Shown one piece after another: positions 47,596-57,149 of a DNA stretch of 64,000 nucleotides. The notes beneath the pieces were generated by a model that was given only the letters and a program-made list of their open reading frames with translations, was not told the origin of the DNA and did not search any database. The translations under genes were made by a program, and so were the position numbers. Each line of letters begins with the position of its first letter. The stretch's first letter is position 1. Origin of the DNA: DASSTY01 sp035760645 (GTDB lineage Bacteria; Gemmatimonadota; Gemmatimonadetes; Gemmatimonadales; GWC2-71-9); the NCBI GenBank assembly GCA_035760645.1, contig DASTSO010000130.1, positions 30,614-94,613 of the forward strand. The letters are read 5' to 3'.

Positions 47596-48570
47596 ATGCC
47601 TCCTGCCTCCTCATCCCCGCTCCCCGGGCGCGTGCGGGTGTTCGCGCCCGGCTCGGTCGGCAACATCGGCCCCGGCCTCGACGTCCTGGGCCTCGCCGTG
47701 GCCGGCGCCGGTGATCGCGTCACCGCCGCGTGGTCCGACGCCCCCGGCATCCGCCTCGCCGACGCGGGGCATCCCGAGCTCCCGACCGATCCCGACCGCC
47801 ACGCCTCGGCGCTCGCCGCCGCGGCCGTGCTGCGCCGGGCGGGCGCTGCGGGCCAGGCGGCTGCCGGCGGGCGCGGGCTCGTGCTGTGGGCCGGGAAGGG
47901 GCTGCCGCTCGCCGGCGGCCAGGGCGGAAGCGCGGCGAGCGCCGTGGCCGGCGCCGTCGCGGCGAACGCGCTCCTCGGCGCGCCGCTCGGCCGCGCCGAG
48001 CTGCTCGCCGCCTGCCTCGAGGCCGAGGCGGTGGTCGCGGGCCGGCACCTCGACAACATCGCGCCGATCCTCCTGGGCGGCGCCGTGCTGGTGCGCTCGA
48101 TGGAGCCGATCGACGTCGTCCCGCTCCCGGTGCCGGCATGGCTCCACGTCGTCCTCTGCCACCCGGCGCAGCGGCTCCGCACCGCCGAGGGCCGCGCGGC
48201 GCTCCCCACGAGCGTGCCGCTCCCCGTCGCGCTGCATCAGGCCGCGCAGGTGGCGGCGATCGTCGCCGCCTTCGCCACGGGCGACGCGGCGCTCCTCGCC
48301 CGCGCGATCGACGACCGGATCGCCGAGCCGGCGCGGGCGCCGCTCCTCCCGGGCTTCGCCGAAGCCAAGGCGGCCGCGCTCGCGGCCGGCGCGCTCGGCA
48401 GCTCGATCTCGGGGAGCGGCCCGACGACCTTCGCGCTCGCGCGCGACGCGGCCGACGGCGAGCGGATCGCCGCGGCGATGCAGGCGGCGTACGCCGAGCG
48501 CGGCATCGCGGCGAGCGTGCGGGTCGCCCCGGTCGACCGCGCGGGCGCGCGCCTCGAGCCCCTTCCCTGA
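47596..48570 (+). CDS. thrB: homoserine kinase
   Basis: 324 aa GHMP-family kinase phosphorylating homoserine in threonine synthesis. N-terminal VFAPGSVGNIGPGLDVLGLAV, the ATP-binding loop GLPLAGGQGGSAASAVAGAV (about 97-116; the family is P-x-x-x-G-L-G-S-S-A-A, here GGQGGSAA), and C-terminal SISGSGPTTFAL are diagnostic. ATG at 47596 gives family length; the longer frame is non-homologous. thrC follows 54 bp downstream and uses the product. Confidence 0.93.
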   Translation: MPPASSSPLPGRVRVFAPGSVGNIGPGLDVLGLAVAGAGDRVTAAWSDAPGIRLADAGHPELPTDPDRHASALAAAAVLRRAGAAGQAAAGGRGLVLWAGKGLPLAGGQGGSAASAVAGAVAANALLGAPLGRAELLAACLEAEAVVAGRHLDNIAPILLGGAVLVRSMEPIDVVPLPVPAWLHVVLCHPAQRLRTAEGRAALPTSVPLPVALHQAAQVAAIVAAFATGDAALLARAIDDRIAEPARAPLLPGFAEAKAAALAAGALGSSISGSGPTTFALARDAADGERIAAAMQAAYAERGIAASVRVAPVDRAGARLEPLP

Positions 48571-48624
48571 CCTTCCGACGGCACTCCGACCACCCCGACC
48601 TCTTCGACCGACGGACCATCTCCC

Positions 48625-49884
48625 ATGGCCTTCACCACCGACCGGCCCACCAGCTGGCAGGCGTGCACCGCCTGCGGCAACGAGGCGCTCGAGACCGACC
48701 CGGCGACCCGCTGCCGCCATTGCGGCGGGCTCCTCGAGGTGCGGCACCGGCCGCCCAACCTCACGCGCGACGAGCTGCTCGCGCGCTTCACCGAGCGGCG
48801 CGGCGCGCACCGGCGGCTCGCCTCGGGCGTCTGGCGCTTCCGCGAGGTGGTGCTCCCGGGCGCGGCGCAGCCGGTCACCCATCCCGAGGGGAACACGCCG
48901 CTCCTCCATCGCGACGTGCTCGACGAGTACGCGGGCGTCGCGGACCTGCTCTTCAAGCACGAGGGCTACAACCCGACGGGCTCGTTCAAGGACCGCGGGA
49001 TGACGGTGGGCGTGACGCAGGCGGTGCGGATCGGCGCGCGCGCCGTCGCCTGCGCCTCGACCGGGAACACCTCCGCCTCGCTCGCCGCCTACGCGGCGCA
49101 GGCGGGGCTGCCGGCGCTGGTCTTCGTCCCGGCGGGCCGCGTGGCCGAGGGGAAGCTCGCGCAGACCGTCGCCTACGGGGCGCGCACGCTCCTCGTCCGC
49201 GGTGATTTCGACGCCTGCCTCCGCCTCGCGGAGGCCGCGAGCGAGCGGCTCGGCGTCTACCTGCTCAACTCGATCAACCCGTTCCGCATCGAGGGGCAGA
49301 AGACGATCGTGCTCGAGCTGCTGCAGCAGCTCGCGTGGCGTCCGCCCGCCTGGCTCGTCGTTCCCGCCGGCAACCTCGGCAACGTCTCGGCCTTCGGGAA
49401 GGCGCTGCGGGAGGCGAAGGCGTGGGGGCTCATCGACCACATGCCCCGGATCCTGGCGGTGCAGGCGGCGGGGGCGGCGCCCTTCGCGCAGAGCTACGCC
49501 GAGGGCTTCGCGCAGCGGCACCGGGTCGCGGCGGAGACCGTGGCCACCGCGATCCGCATCGGCGATCCCGCCTCGTACGAGCGCGCCGTGCGCGCGATCC
49601 GCGAGACGAACGGCGTCGTCGTGGCGGTCTCCGACGAGGAGATCCTCGCCGCCAAGGCCGCCATCGACCGCTCCGGCGTCGGCTGCGAGCCGGCGAGCGC
49701 CACGACCCTGGCCGGCATCCGTCGCCTCACGGCCGACGGCACGATCCGCCCGGGCGAGCAGGTGGTGGCCGTGCTCACCGGCCACATCCTCAAGGACCCC
49801 GGCATCCTCCTCGACGCGGCGCGCGCCGGGGGCCCCGTCGAGATCGACGCGCGGCTGGAGGAGGTGGAGCGGGCGATCGGGTAG
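48625..49884 (+). CDS. thrC: threonine synthase
   Basis: 419 aa PLP enzyme turning O-phosphohomoserine into threonine. PLP lysine K122 lies in NPTGSFKDRGM, the phosphate-binding CASTGNTSASLAAYAA follows, and VPAGNLGNVSAFGKAL is typical. The N-terminus adds a zinc ribbon (C14, C17, C30, C33), as in many archaeal and short bacterial forms. The TAG stop is the first triplet of a heptamer repeat array. Confidence 0.95.
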   Translation: MAFTTDRPTSWQACTACGNEALETDPATRCRHCGGLLEVRHRPPNLTRDELLARFTERRGAHRRLASGVWRFREVVLPGAAQPVTHPEGNTPLLHRDVLDEYAGVADLLFKHEGYNPTGSFKDRGMTVGVTQAVRIGARAVACASTGNTSASLAAYAAQAGLPALVFVPAGRVAEGKLAQTVAYGARTLLVRGDFDACLRLAEAASERLGVYLLNSINPFRIEGQKTIVLELLQQLAWRPPAWLVVPAGNLGNVSAFGKALREAKAWGLIDHMPRILAVQAAGAAPFAQSYAEGFAQRHRVAAETVATAIRIGDPASYERAVRAIRETNGVVVAVSDEEILAAKAAIDRSGVGCEPASATTLAGIRRLTADGTIRPGEQVVAVLTGHILKDPGILLDAARAGGPVEIDARLEEVERAIG

Positions 49885-50023
49885 GGACTAGGGACTAGGG
49901 ACTAGGGACTAGGGGCTAGGGACGAGGGGGCGCCGTGCGAATGCCGGCCTCCTCGCGCCGAGCCTCTTCGACCACGCCCTAGCCCCTAGTCCCTAGTCCC
50001 TAGTCCCTGGTCCCTGGTCCCTG
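49882..50023. repeat. facing arrays of GGGACTA-type heptamers
   Basis: The left array (49882-49928) has about six to seven TAGGGAC/TAGGGGC/GAGGGAC heptamers. A 48-bp unique spacer follows (49929-49976). The right array (49977-50023) has the reverse-complement heptamers (CCCTAGC, CCCTAGT, CCCTGGT). The arms could form a 40-bp-plus stem. The left array contains the thrC stop and the right array the stop of the sugar dehydrogenase. Confidence 0.85.
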
Positions 50024-51355
50024 ATTTCCCCGCCGCCACACCCGCCAGATCTTCCCCGCGTTGTCGTCCGAGATGTAGACCGAGCCGTCCGGGGCGACCG
50101 CCACGCCGGCGGCGCGGAGTCCCGTGGCCCCGTCGGCGCTCGCGGCGAAGGTGACGAAGCGGCCGGTCGGGCGACCGTTCGCGAAGGGGACGTAGACGAC
50201 GCGATAGCCCGCCTGCGGCAGGGGCGCGCGGTTCCACGAGCCGTGCATCGCGACGAAGAGGCCGCCCTGGCCCCCGGTGTCGAGGCCCGAGGCGGGTCCC
50301 GGACCGAAGGCGAGGGCGAGCGGCGCCCAGTGGGCGGGAAAGACCATGACCGGATCGGCCGCGCGGGCGCAGCGGCCGACGCTCTTCCCGTCGCCGCCGT
50401 ACTCGGGGGCGAGCACCTTCCGGCCGTACTGCACGCTCCAATAGCAGTAGGGCCAGCCGTAGTCCTGCCCCGGCCGCACCAGCAGCAGCTCCTCGCCCGG
50501 GTTCTCGGCGTTGACCTGGTCGCTGAAGCCCCAGCTCTGCGAGAGCTGGTCGCGACCGTTCATCGCGACCCAGAGCTCGTCGGTGCCGGGCCGCACGGCG
50601 ATGGCCGAGCCGTTCCGGATCCCGGTCGCGAAGCGGGTGCCGTCGGCCTCCGTCTGGCCGGGGCGGTTGCGGTCGAAGCGCCAGATGCCGGCACGGCGCG
50701 CGAGCTCGGGACAGGGGTCCCGCCCCGGCGAGGCGCTCAGCCGGTTCACCTTCTGGCAGCTGTTCGAGGCGGAGGCGACGCTCACGTAGAGCGTGCTCCC
50801 GGGGCCGAAGGCGATCGCCTTGGCGTAGTGGTCGCCGTCGGCGGGCAGGTCGCGCACGATCGTTTCGGGATCCCCCACGGGCTCGAGCCTCCCCGGCGTG
50901 AGGCGCCAGCGGACGATGCGGTCGCGCAGCGCGAAGTAGAGATGCCCGTCCACCACCGCCACGGCGTTGCCCGGGCCCGGACCGAAGGCGGCCCGTTCGT
51001 CGAAGTCGCCGTCGCCATTGGCATCGCGGAAGGCGAGCACGCCGCCGATGCTGCTCGTGAGCTCCTGCTTCCCGGTGAAGGCGCTGCCGCGGGAGAGCGC
51101 CGCGTAGAGGGTCCCGTCCGGCGCGACGGCGAGCTGCCGCACGGCACCCAGGTTGCGCGCGACGAGGCGGGCGCAGAAGCCGTCCGCCAGGGCGAGGCCG
51201 CCGTCGTCGGCGGCGCACGGCGGGCCGGGACGCGCGCCCGCCGCCGGGCGGCCCTGCCCCGCCGCGGCGCCTGGCAGGGCGAGCGCGACGGCGATGCCGC
51301 AGGCGAGGTCGCGGGCGAGGCCGCCGAGGAGCGAACGACGTCGAGGGGTACGCAT
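50000..51355 (-). CDS. exported PQQ-type sugar dehydrogenase (sorbosone dehydrogenase-like)
   Basis: 451 aa with a signal peptide starting MRTPRRRSLLGGLARD (Arg-rich, Tat-like), cleaved near AAAGQG. A six-bladed beta-propeller of the soluble glucose/sorbosone dehydrogenase type follows (VRQLAVAPDGTLYAALSRGS, HYAKAIAFGPGSTLYVSVAS, GIRNGSAIAVRPGTDELWVAMNGRDQL, GQDYGWPYCYW, VMVFPAHWAPLALAFGPG, GVAVAPDGSVYISDD). It oxidises sugars or aldoses in the periplasm if PQQ is available; no pqq genes are in the window. The last residues (QGPGTRD) and the stop are read from the heptamer array. Confidence 0.87.
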   Translation of the reverse strand: MRTPRRRSLLGGLARDLACGIAVALALPGAAAGQGRPAAGARPGPPCAADDGGLALADGFCARLVARNLGAVRQLAVAPDGTLYAALSRGSAFTGKQELTSSIGGVLAFRDANGDGDFDERAAFGPGPGNAVAVVDGHLYFALRDRIVRWRLTPGRLEPVGDPETIVRDLPADGDHYAKAIAFGPGSTLYVSVASASNSCQKVNRLSASPGRDPCPELARRAGIWRFDRNRPGQTEADGTRFATGIRNGSAIAVRPGTDELWVAMNGRDQLSQSWGFSDQVNAENPGEELLLVRPGQDYGWPYCYWSVQYGRKVLAPEYGGDGKSVGRCARAADPVMVFPAHWAPLALAFGPGPASGLDTGGQGGLFVAMHGSWNRAPLPQAGYRVVYVPFANGRPTGRFVTFAASADGATGLRAAGVAVAPDGSVYISDDNAGKIWRVWRRGNQGPGTRD

Positions 51356-51529
51356 CGAGCCTCCGGGGTGAGGGGGCGCGCGGCGGCCGGTGGGGAAACC
51401 GGCCGCCGCCAGAGGGAAAATCGGGGCGTCGCCTATTGTGCAACACTCTCCCCGCGTAGTAGTTTCATGCGCGACGGAGCAGCGCTTCTGCGGTACCCCA
51501 CCGATCTCACCACTTCAGGGAGACACGCG

Positions 51530-51952
51530 ATGGCCACCAAGAAGTCGACCGCGAAGAAGTCCAGCGCCAAGAAGTCGTCCGCCAAGAAGAGCACCGCCAA
51601 GAAGACCACGAAGAAGGCCGCGCCGAAGAAGGCGGCCGCGAAGAAGGCGACGGCGAAGAAGGCGACGAAGAAGGCTGCCCCGAAGAAGGCCGCCAAGAAG
51701 CGGACCCCGAACGCCTCGTTCATGAAGCCGGTGCAGCCGGACGCGCAGCTGGCCGCCGTCGTCGGCGAGAAGGCGATGCCGCGCACCGAGATCACGAGCA
51801 AGCTCTGGGCGTACATCAAGAAGAACGGCCTGCAGGATCAGCAGGAGCGCCGCATGATCAACGCGGACGACAAGCTGAAGCCGGTCTTCGGCGGCAAGAG
51901 CCGCGTGTCGATGTTCGACATGACGAAGCTCGTCAACCAGCACCTGAAGTAA
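51530..51952 (+). CDS. SWIB/MDM2-domain protein with histone H1-like lysine-rich N-terminus
   Basis: 140 aa in two parts. Residues 1-62 are almost only Lys, Ala, Ser and Thr in short [AST]-x-K-K repeats (STAKK, SSAKK, AAPKK), like eukaryotic H1 tails and bacterial HU/H1 extensions. Residues 65-140 form a SWIB domain (FMKPVQPDAQLAAVVG, EITSKLWAYIKKNGLQD, RRMINADDKLKPVFG, VSMFDMTKLVNQHL), known from eukaryotic SWI/SNF and from Chlamydia, where it is linked to chromosome condensation. A nucleoid-associated DNA-binding role is likely. It is a single gene with its own terminator. Confidence 0.93.
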   Translation: MATKKSTAKKSSAKKSSAKKSTAKKTTKKAAPKKAAAKKATAKKATKKAAPKKAAKKRTPNASFMKPVQPDAQLAAVVGEKAMPRTEITSKLWAYIKKNGLQDQQERRMINADDKLKPVFGGKSRVSMFDMTKLVNQHLK

Positions 51953-52014
51953 GCCGTCGGCACGCCGCTCGCACGTCGTCCGCACGTCGTGGCGTTCGCG
52001 CGGTGGTCGGATCG

Positions 52015-52042
52015 AAAGGGGCGCCCCGCTGGGCGCCCCTTT
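52015..52042 (+). terminator. 12-bp stem intrinsic terminator after SWIB gene
   Basis: AAAGGGGCGCCC, loop CGCT, GGGCGCCCCTTT, followed by GATTT, 62 bp after the stop at 51952 and 38 bp before murB. Confidence 0.8.
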
Positions 52043-52080
52043 GATTTGCCTTCCGGACCCAGCCTTTCGCATCGGAGCCC

Positions 52081-53043
52081 ATGAGCTGCCTCAGCCCGGC
52101 CGTGATCCGCGACTTCGAGCAGAAGCTCGGCGCGCTCGACGTCGTCCCCGGCCTCTCGCTCGCCCCCTTCACCACCTTCCGCATCGGCGGCCCGGCGGAG
52201 CTCGCCGTCTTCGCGCGCTCGGCGGAGGCGCTCGCGACGGCCGTCACGCTGACGCGCGCGCACGGGCTTCCGCTCACGCTCCTCGGCCTCGGCGCCAACG
52301 TGCTGATCGGCGACCGCGGGATCCGCGGCGTCGTGATCCTGAACCGGGCGCGCCGCTGGCGCTTCGAGCCCGATCCGTCCGACGCGCGGCACCGGCTCCT
52401 CGTCGCCGAGAGCGGGACGGTGATGCAGGACCTCGTCCTCGCCACCGCCAAGGCCGGGCTGGGCGGCCTCGAGCACTACGCCGGCATTCCGAGCTCGGTG
52501 GGCGGGGCGCTCTGGCAGAACCTGCACTTCCTCTCCCCCGCCCCCGAGCGCGAGCGCACGATGTTCATCGCCGAGGTCTTCGAGCGCTGCGACATCCTGA
52601 CGGCCGAGGGGGAGCGGCGCACCGTGGGCGCCGACTACATCCGGTTCGGCTACGACGACTCGATCTTCCACCACCGGCCCGACGTCGTCCTCGAGGCCAG
52701 CTTCCGTCTCGTGGAAGACGATCCCATGCGCCTGCAGCGGGTGATCCAGGAGAACCTGAGCTGGCGCGGCGCCCGGCACCCGTGGCTCGACTGGCATCCG
52801 AGCGCGGGCTCGATCTTCAAGAAGCACGGCACCGAGGGCGCCGGCCGGCTGATCGACGCCTGCGGGCTCAAGGGCTTCCGGATCGGCGGGGCGATGATCT
52901 CCACCCAGCACGCCAACATCATCGTGAACGCCGGCGGCGCCACCGCGGCCGACGTCCACGCCGTGATCGCCCGGGCGCGCGAGGCGGTCCAGGAACGCTT
53001 CGGCATCACCCTCCAGGTCGAGATCGGGCTCCTGGGCGAGTAG
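52081..53043 (+). CDS. murB: UDP-N-acetylenolpyruvoylglucosamine reductase (MurB)
   Basis: 320 aa FAD enzyme making UDP-MurNAc for peptidoglycan. FAD-domain motifs are FTTFRIGGPAELAVFARS and LGLGANVLIGDRGIRGVVI. The catalytic region is GIPSSVGGALWQN, with the proton-donor Ser in PSAGSIFKK (usual SAGSxFKNP; here K replaces NP). The end is ISTQHANIIVNAGGATAADV with the C-terminal Glu in LQVEIGLLGE. No other mur genes are adjacent. Confidence 0.95.
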   Translation: MSCLSPAVIRDFEQKLGALDVVPGLSLAPFTTFRIGGPAELAVFARSAEALATAVTLTRAHGLPLTLLGLGANVLIGDRGIRGVVILNRARRWRFEPDPSDARHRLLVAESGTVMQDLVLATAKAGLGGLEHYAGIPSSVGGALWQNLHFLSPAPERERTMFIAEVFERCDILTAEGERRTVGADYIRFGYDDSIFHHRPDVVLEASFRLVEDDPMRLQRVIQENLSWRGARHPWLDWHPSAGSIFKKHGTEGAGRLIDACGLKGFRIGGAMISTQHANIIVNAGGATAADVHAVIARAREAVQERFGITLQVEIGLLGE

Positions 53044-53086
53044 GCGTGCGGCGCCGCGCCCCCTGCAAGGGCGCGGCGGGACCGGC

Positions 53087-53092
53087 TATCTT
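53087..53092 (+). promoter_or_regulatory. TATCTT box 6 nt before ettA ATG (leaderless-type)
   Basis: TATCTT is followed by CGGGCC and ATG at 53099, with no ribosome binding site. It is the same arrangement as upstream of queC and the GGDEF gene. Confidence 0.42.
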
Positions 53093-53098
53093 CGGGCC

Positions 53099-54775
<1,677 letters not shown>

Positions 54776-54928
54776 GGCGGGACGACGGGAAAGCCATCTC
54801 GCGGACGAGCCTCCGGTGATACCACCGGAGGCTCGTCTCCTATCGGCTCGTCTCGGCGCCACCTCCCGCCGTCCCGCCTCTCCCGCCGTCCCGCCCGTTG
54901 GCGTCCCGCCCGTTGGCGTCCCGCCCCG
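54776..54928. repeat. 17-bp repeat cassette flanking a hairpin
   Basis: A GGCGGGACGACGGGAAA unit directly follows the ettA stop (54776-54792). After the hairpin at 54804-54837, inverted copies (TCTCCCGCCGTCCCGCC and degenerate CGTTGGCGTCCCGCC units) occupy about 54862-54928. Confidence 0.75.
54804..54837 (+). terminator. 15-bp stem hairpin after ettA
   Basis: GACGAGCCTCCGGTG, loop ATAC, then the exact reverse complement. It is a member of the recurring hairpin family. Confidence 0.75.
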
Positions 54929-54948
54929 ACCGTTGTATTAGTGGGAAC

Positions 54949-57102
54949 ATGCTGACGACGCCGAGCCGCATTCCCTACCTTCCCGCCCGCATCGAGGGCC
55001 TGGCGACCATCGCCATGAACCTCTGGTGGAGCTGGAACCGCGACGCCCGGGCCCTCTTCCGCTCGATCGACGAGCCGCTCTGGCACCTCACGCACCACAA
55101 CCCGCTCACGCTGCTGCAGCGCGTGGATCCCGCCCGGCTCGCCGCCCGGGCGAGCGACAGCGACTTCCTGCGCCGCTACGACGCGGTGCTCGCCCGACTG
55201 CACCAGGAGCTGACGACGCAGGACACCTGGTTCACCGCCACCCAGCCCGGCCTCGGCGCCCGGCCGGTCGCCTATTTCTGCGCCGAGTTCGGGCTGCACA
55301 ACTCGGTGCCGATCTACTCCGGCGGCCTCGGCGTCCTCGCGGGCGATCACTGCAAGAGCGCCTCCGACCTCGGGGTGCCGCTGGTGGGGCTCGGGCTCTT
55401 CTACCGCCGCGGCTACTTCGACCAGCGGCTCCGGCTCGACGGCTGGCAGGAGGACAGCGACGAGTTCTTCAGCGTCGAGAGCACGCCGCTCGTGCCCCTT
55501 ACCGGCCCCGGGGGCGAGGAGATCCTCGTCACCGTCGAGACCTTCGGCCGGCCGGTGCACGTGCGCGCCTGGCGCCTGGCGGTGGGGCGCGTGCCCGTCT
55601 TCCTCCTCGACGCCGACCTCGAGATGAACGCCCCCGAGGACCGCGGCCTCCTCAACCGGCTCTACGCCGGCGGGCCCGACCTCCGGCTGCGGCAGGAATG
55701 GATCCTGGGGGTGGGCGGCGTGCGCATCCTCCGCGCCGCGGGGCTCGATCCCGGCGCCTGGCACGCCAACGAGGGCCACGCCGCCTTCATGCTCATCGAG
55801 CGGCTGCGCGAGCACGTCGCCGCGGGCGCGAGCTGGGACGAGGCGGTGGCCCGGGTGCGCGACACGAGCGTCTTCACGACCCACACCCCGGTGCCCGCCG
55901 GGCACGACGCCTTCTCCGTCGACGCGGTCGAGGCGTGCACCGGCCCGGTGTGGGAGGCGATGGGCGTGAGCCGCGAGGAGTTCCTCCACCTGGGCGCGCA
56001 CCCGACGCAGCCCGGGCTCTTCCACATGACGGTGCTCGCGATGCGGCTCTCGGGCCACGTCAACGGCGTCTCCCGCCGCCACGGCCAGGTCTCCCGCAGT
56101 CTCTGGCGCGACCTCTGGCCGCAGCGGCCGTGGGAGACGATCCCCATCGGCCACGTCACGAACGGCGTGCATCTGGCCACGTGGATGGCGAGTCCGGTGA
56201 AGGACCTGCTCGCGGAGCACCTGGGCCCCGACTGGCAGACGCGGCTCGACGAGCCGGGCCTCTGGGACCAGGTCCTCACCCTCGACCACGAGCGCTTCTG
56301 GCTGGTGCACCTCGCGCTCAAGGAGATCCTGGGCCGGCTGATCCGCGAGGACGCGCGCCGCCGGTTCGCGAGCCAGCACAAGGAGGCCGCCCAGGTCGTC
56401 GGCGCCGGCACGCTGCTCGACCCCGCGGCGCTCACGCTGGGTTTCGCGCGCCGCTTCGCGACCTACAAGCGCGCGAACCTGGTCTTCCGCGACATCGAGC
56501 GCCTCAAGCGGATCCTCACCAACACCTGGCGCCCGGTGCAGATCGTCTTCGCCGGCAAGGCGCACCCGGCCGACGACCCCGGCAAGGAAGTGCTCCAGGC
56601 GGTCTATCACTTCACGCGCGACCCGGCCTTCGAGGGCCGCGTGGCGTTTCTCGAGGACTACGACATGCACCTCGCGCACCTCCTCGTGCAGGGCGTGGAC
56701 GTGTGGATCAACCTGCCGCGCGTGCCGCTCGAGGCGAGCGGCACGAGCGGGATGAAGGCGGCGCTGAACGGCGTGCCGCAGCTCAGCACGCTCGACGGCT
56801 GGTGGGCGGAGGGCTACGACGGCCTGAACGGCTGGGCGATCCCGCCGGCGGGCGAGACCGAGAACGAGGATGCGGCCGACGTGGAGCGGTTCTACCGCCT
56901 GCTGGAGGAGCAGGTCGTCCCGCTCTACTACACGCGCGACGCGCGCGGCGTGCCGGTCGGGTGGGTGGAGAAGATGCGCCACGCGCTCCGGGCGAGCGGC
57001 GCGCGCTTCACCGCGCGGCGCATGGTGCAGGACTACGTCTCGGCGTACTACGCGCCCGCGCTGCGCGGCGAGCGCACGACGAGCGATCCGCCGGCCGCCT
57101 GA
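54949..57102 (+). CDS. glgP: alpha-glucan phosphorylase (GT35, short bacterial form)
   Basis: 717 aa PLP enzyme releasing glucose-1-phosphate from glycogen or maltodextrin. The DUF3417-type N-terminus (IEGLATIAMNLWWSWNRDARALF) marks the short bacterial/archaeal subfamily rather than the 800-aa E. coli type. PLP lysine K603 is in SGTSGMKAALNG; YSGGLGVLAGDHCKSASDLGVPLVG and HANEGHAAFM are other landmarks. TATTAG lies 7 nt before the ATG, so it too may be leaderless. glgA follows 47 bp downstream. Confidence 0.95.
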   Translation: MLTTPSRIPYLPARIEGLATIAMNLWWSWNRDARALFRSIDEPLWHLTHHNPLTLLQRVDPARLAARASDSDFLRRYDAVLARLHQELTTQDTWFTATQPGLGARPVAYFCAEFGLHNSVPIYSGGLGVLAGDHCKSASDLGVPLVGLGLFYRRGYFDQRLRLDGWQEDSDEFFSVESTPLVPLTGPGGEEILVTVETFGRPVHVRAWRLAVGRVPVFLLDADLEMNAPEDRGLLNRLYAGGPDLRLRQEWILGVGGVRILRAAGLDPGAWHANEGHAAFMLIERLREHVAAGASWDEAVARVRDTSVFTTHTPVPAGHDAFSVDAVEACTGPVWEAMGVSREEFLHLGAHPTQPGLFHMTVLAMRLSGHVNGVSRRHGQVSRSLWRDLWPQRPWETIPIGHVTNGVHLATWMASPVKDLLAEHLGPDWQTRLDEPGLWDQVLTLDHERFWLVHLALKEILGRLIREDARRRFASQHKEAAQVVGAGTLLDPAALTLGFARRFATYKRANLVFRDIERLKRILTNTWRPVQIVFAGKAHPADDPGKEVLQAVYHFTRDPAFEGRVAFLEDYDMHLAHLLVQGVDVWINLPRVPLEASGTSGMKAALNGVPQLSTLDGWWAEGYDGLNGWAIPPAGETENEDAADVERFYRLLEEQVVPLYYTRDARGVPVGWVEKMRHALRASGARFTARRMVQDYVSAYYAPALRGERTTSDPPAA

Positions 57103-57149
57103 GGCGGCGGCCGGCGCGCACGGCAGGGGCAATCGAGGAAGGGTCTTCC

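Noticed and set aside
49882..50023. CRISPR array
   Set aside because: Units are 7 bp without spacers, arranged as two facing arrays, and no cas gene is near.
49882..50023. True telomere or replicon end
   Set aside because: The array is internal, flanked by intact genes on both sides, and occurs twice in opposite-facing pairs.
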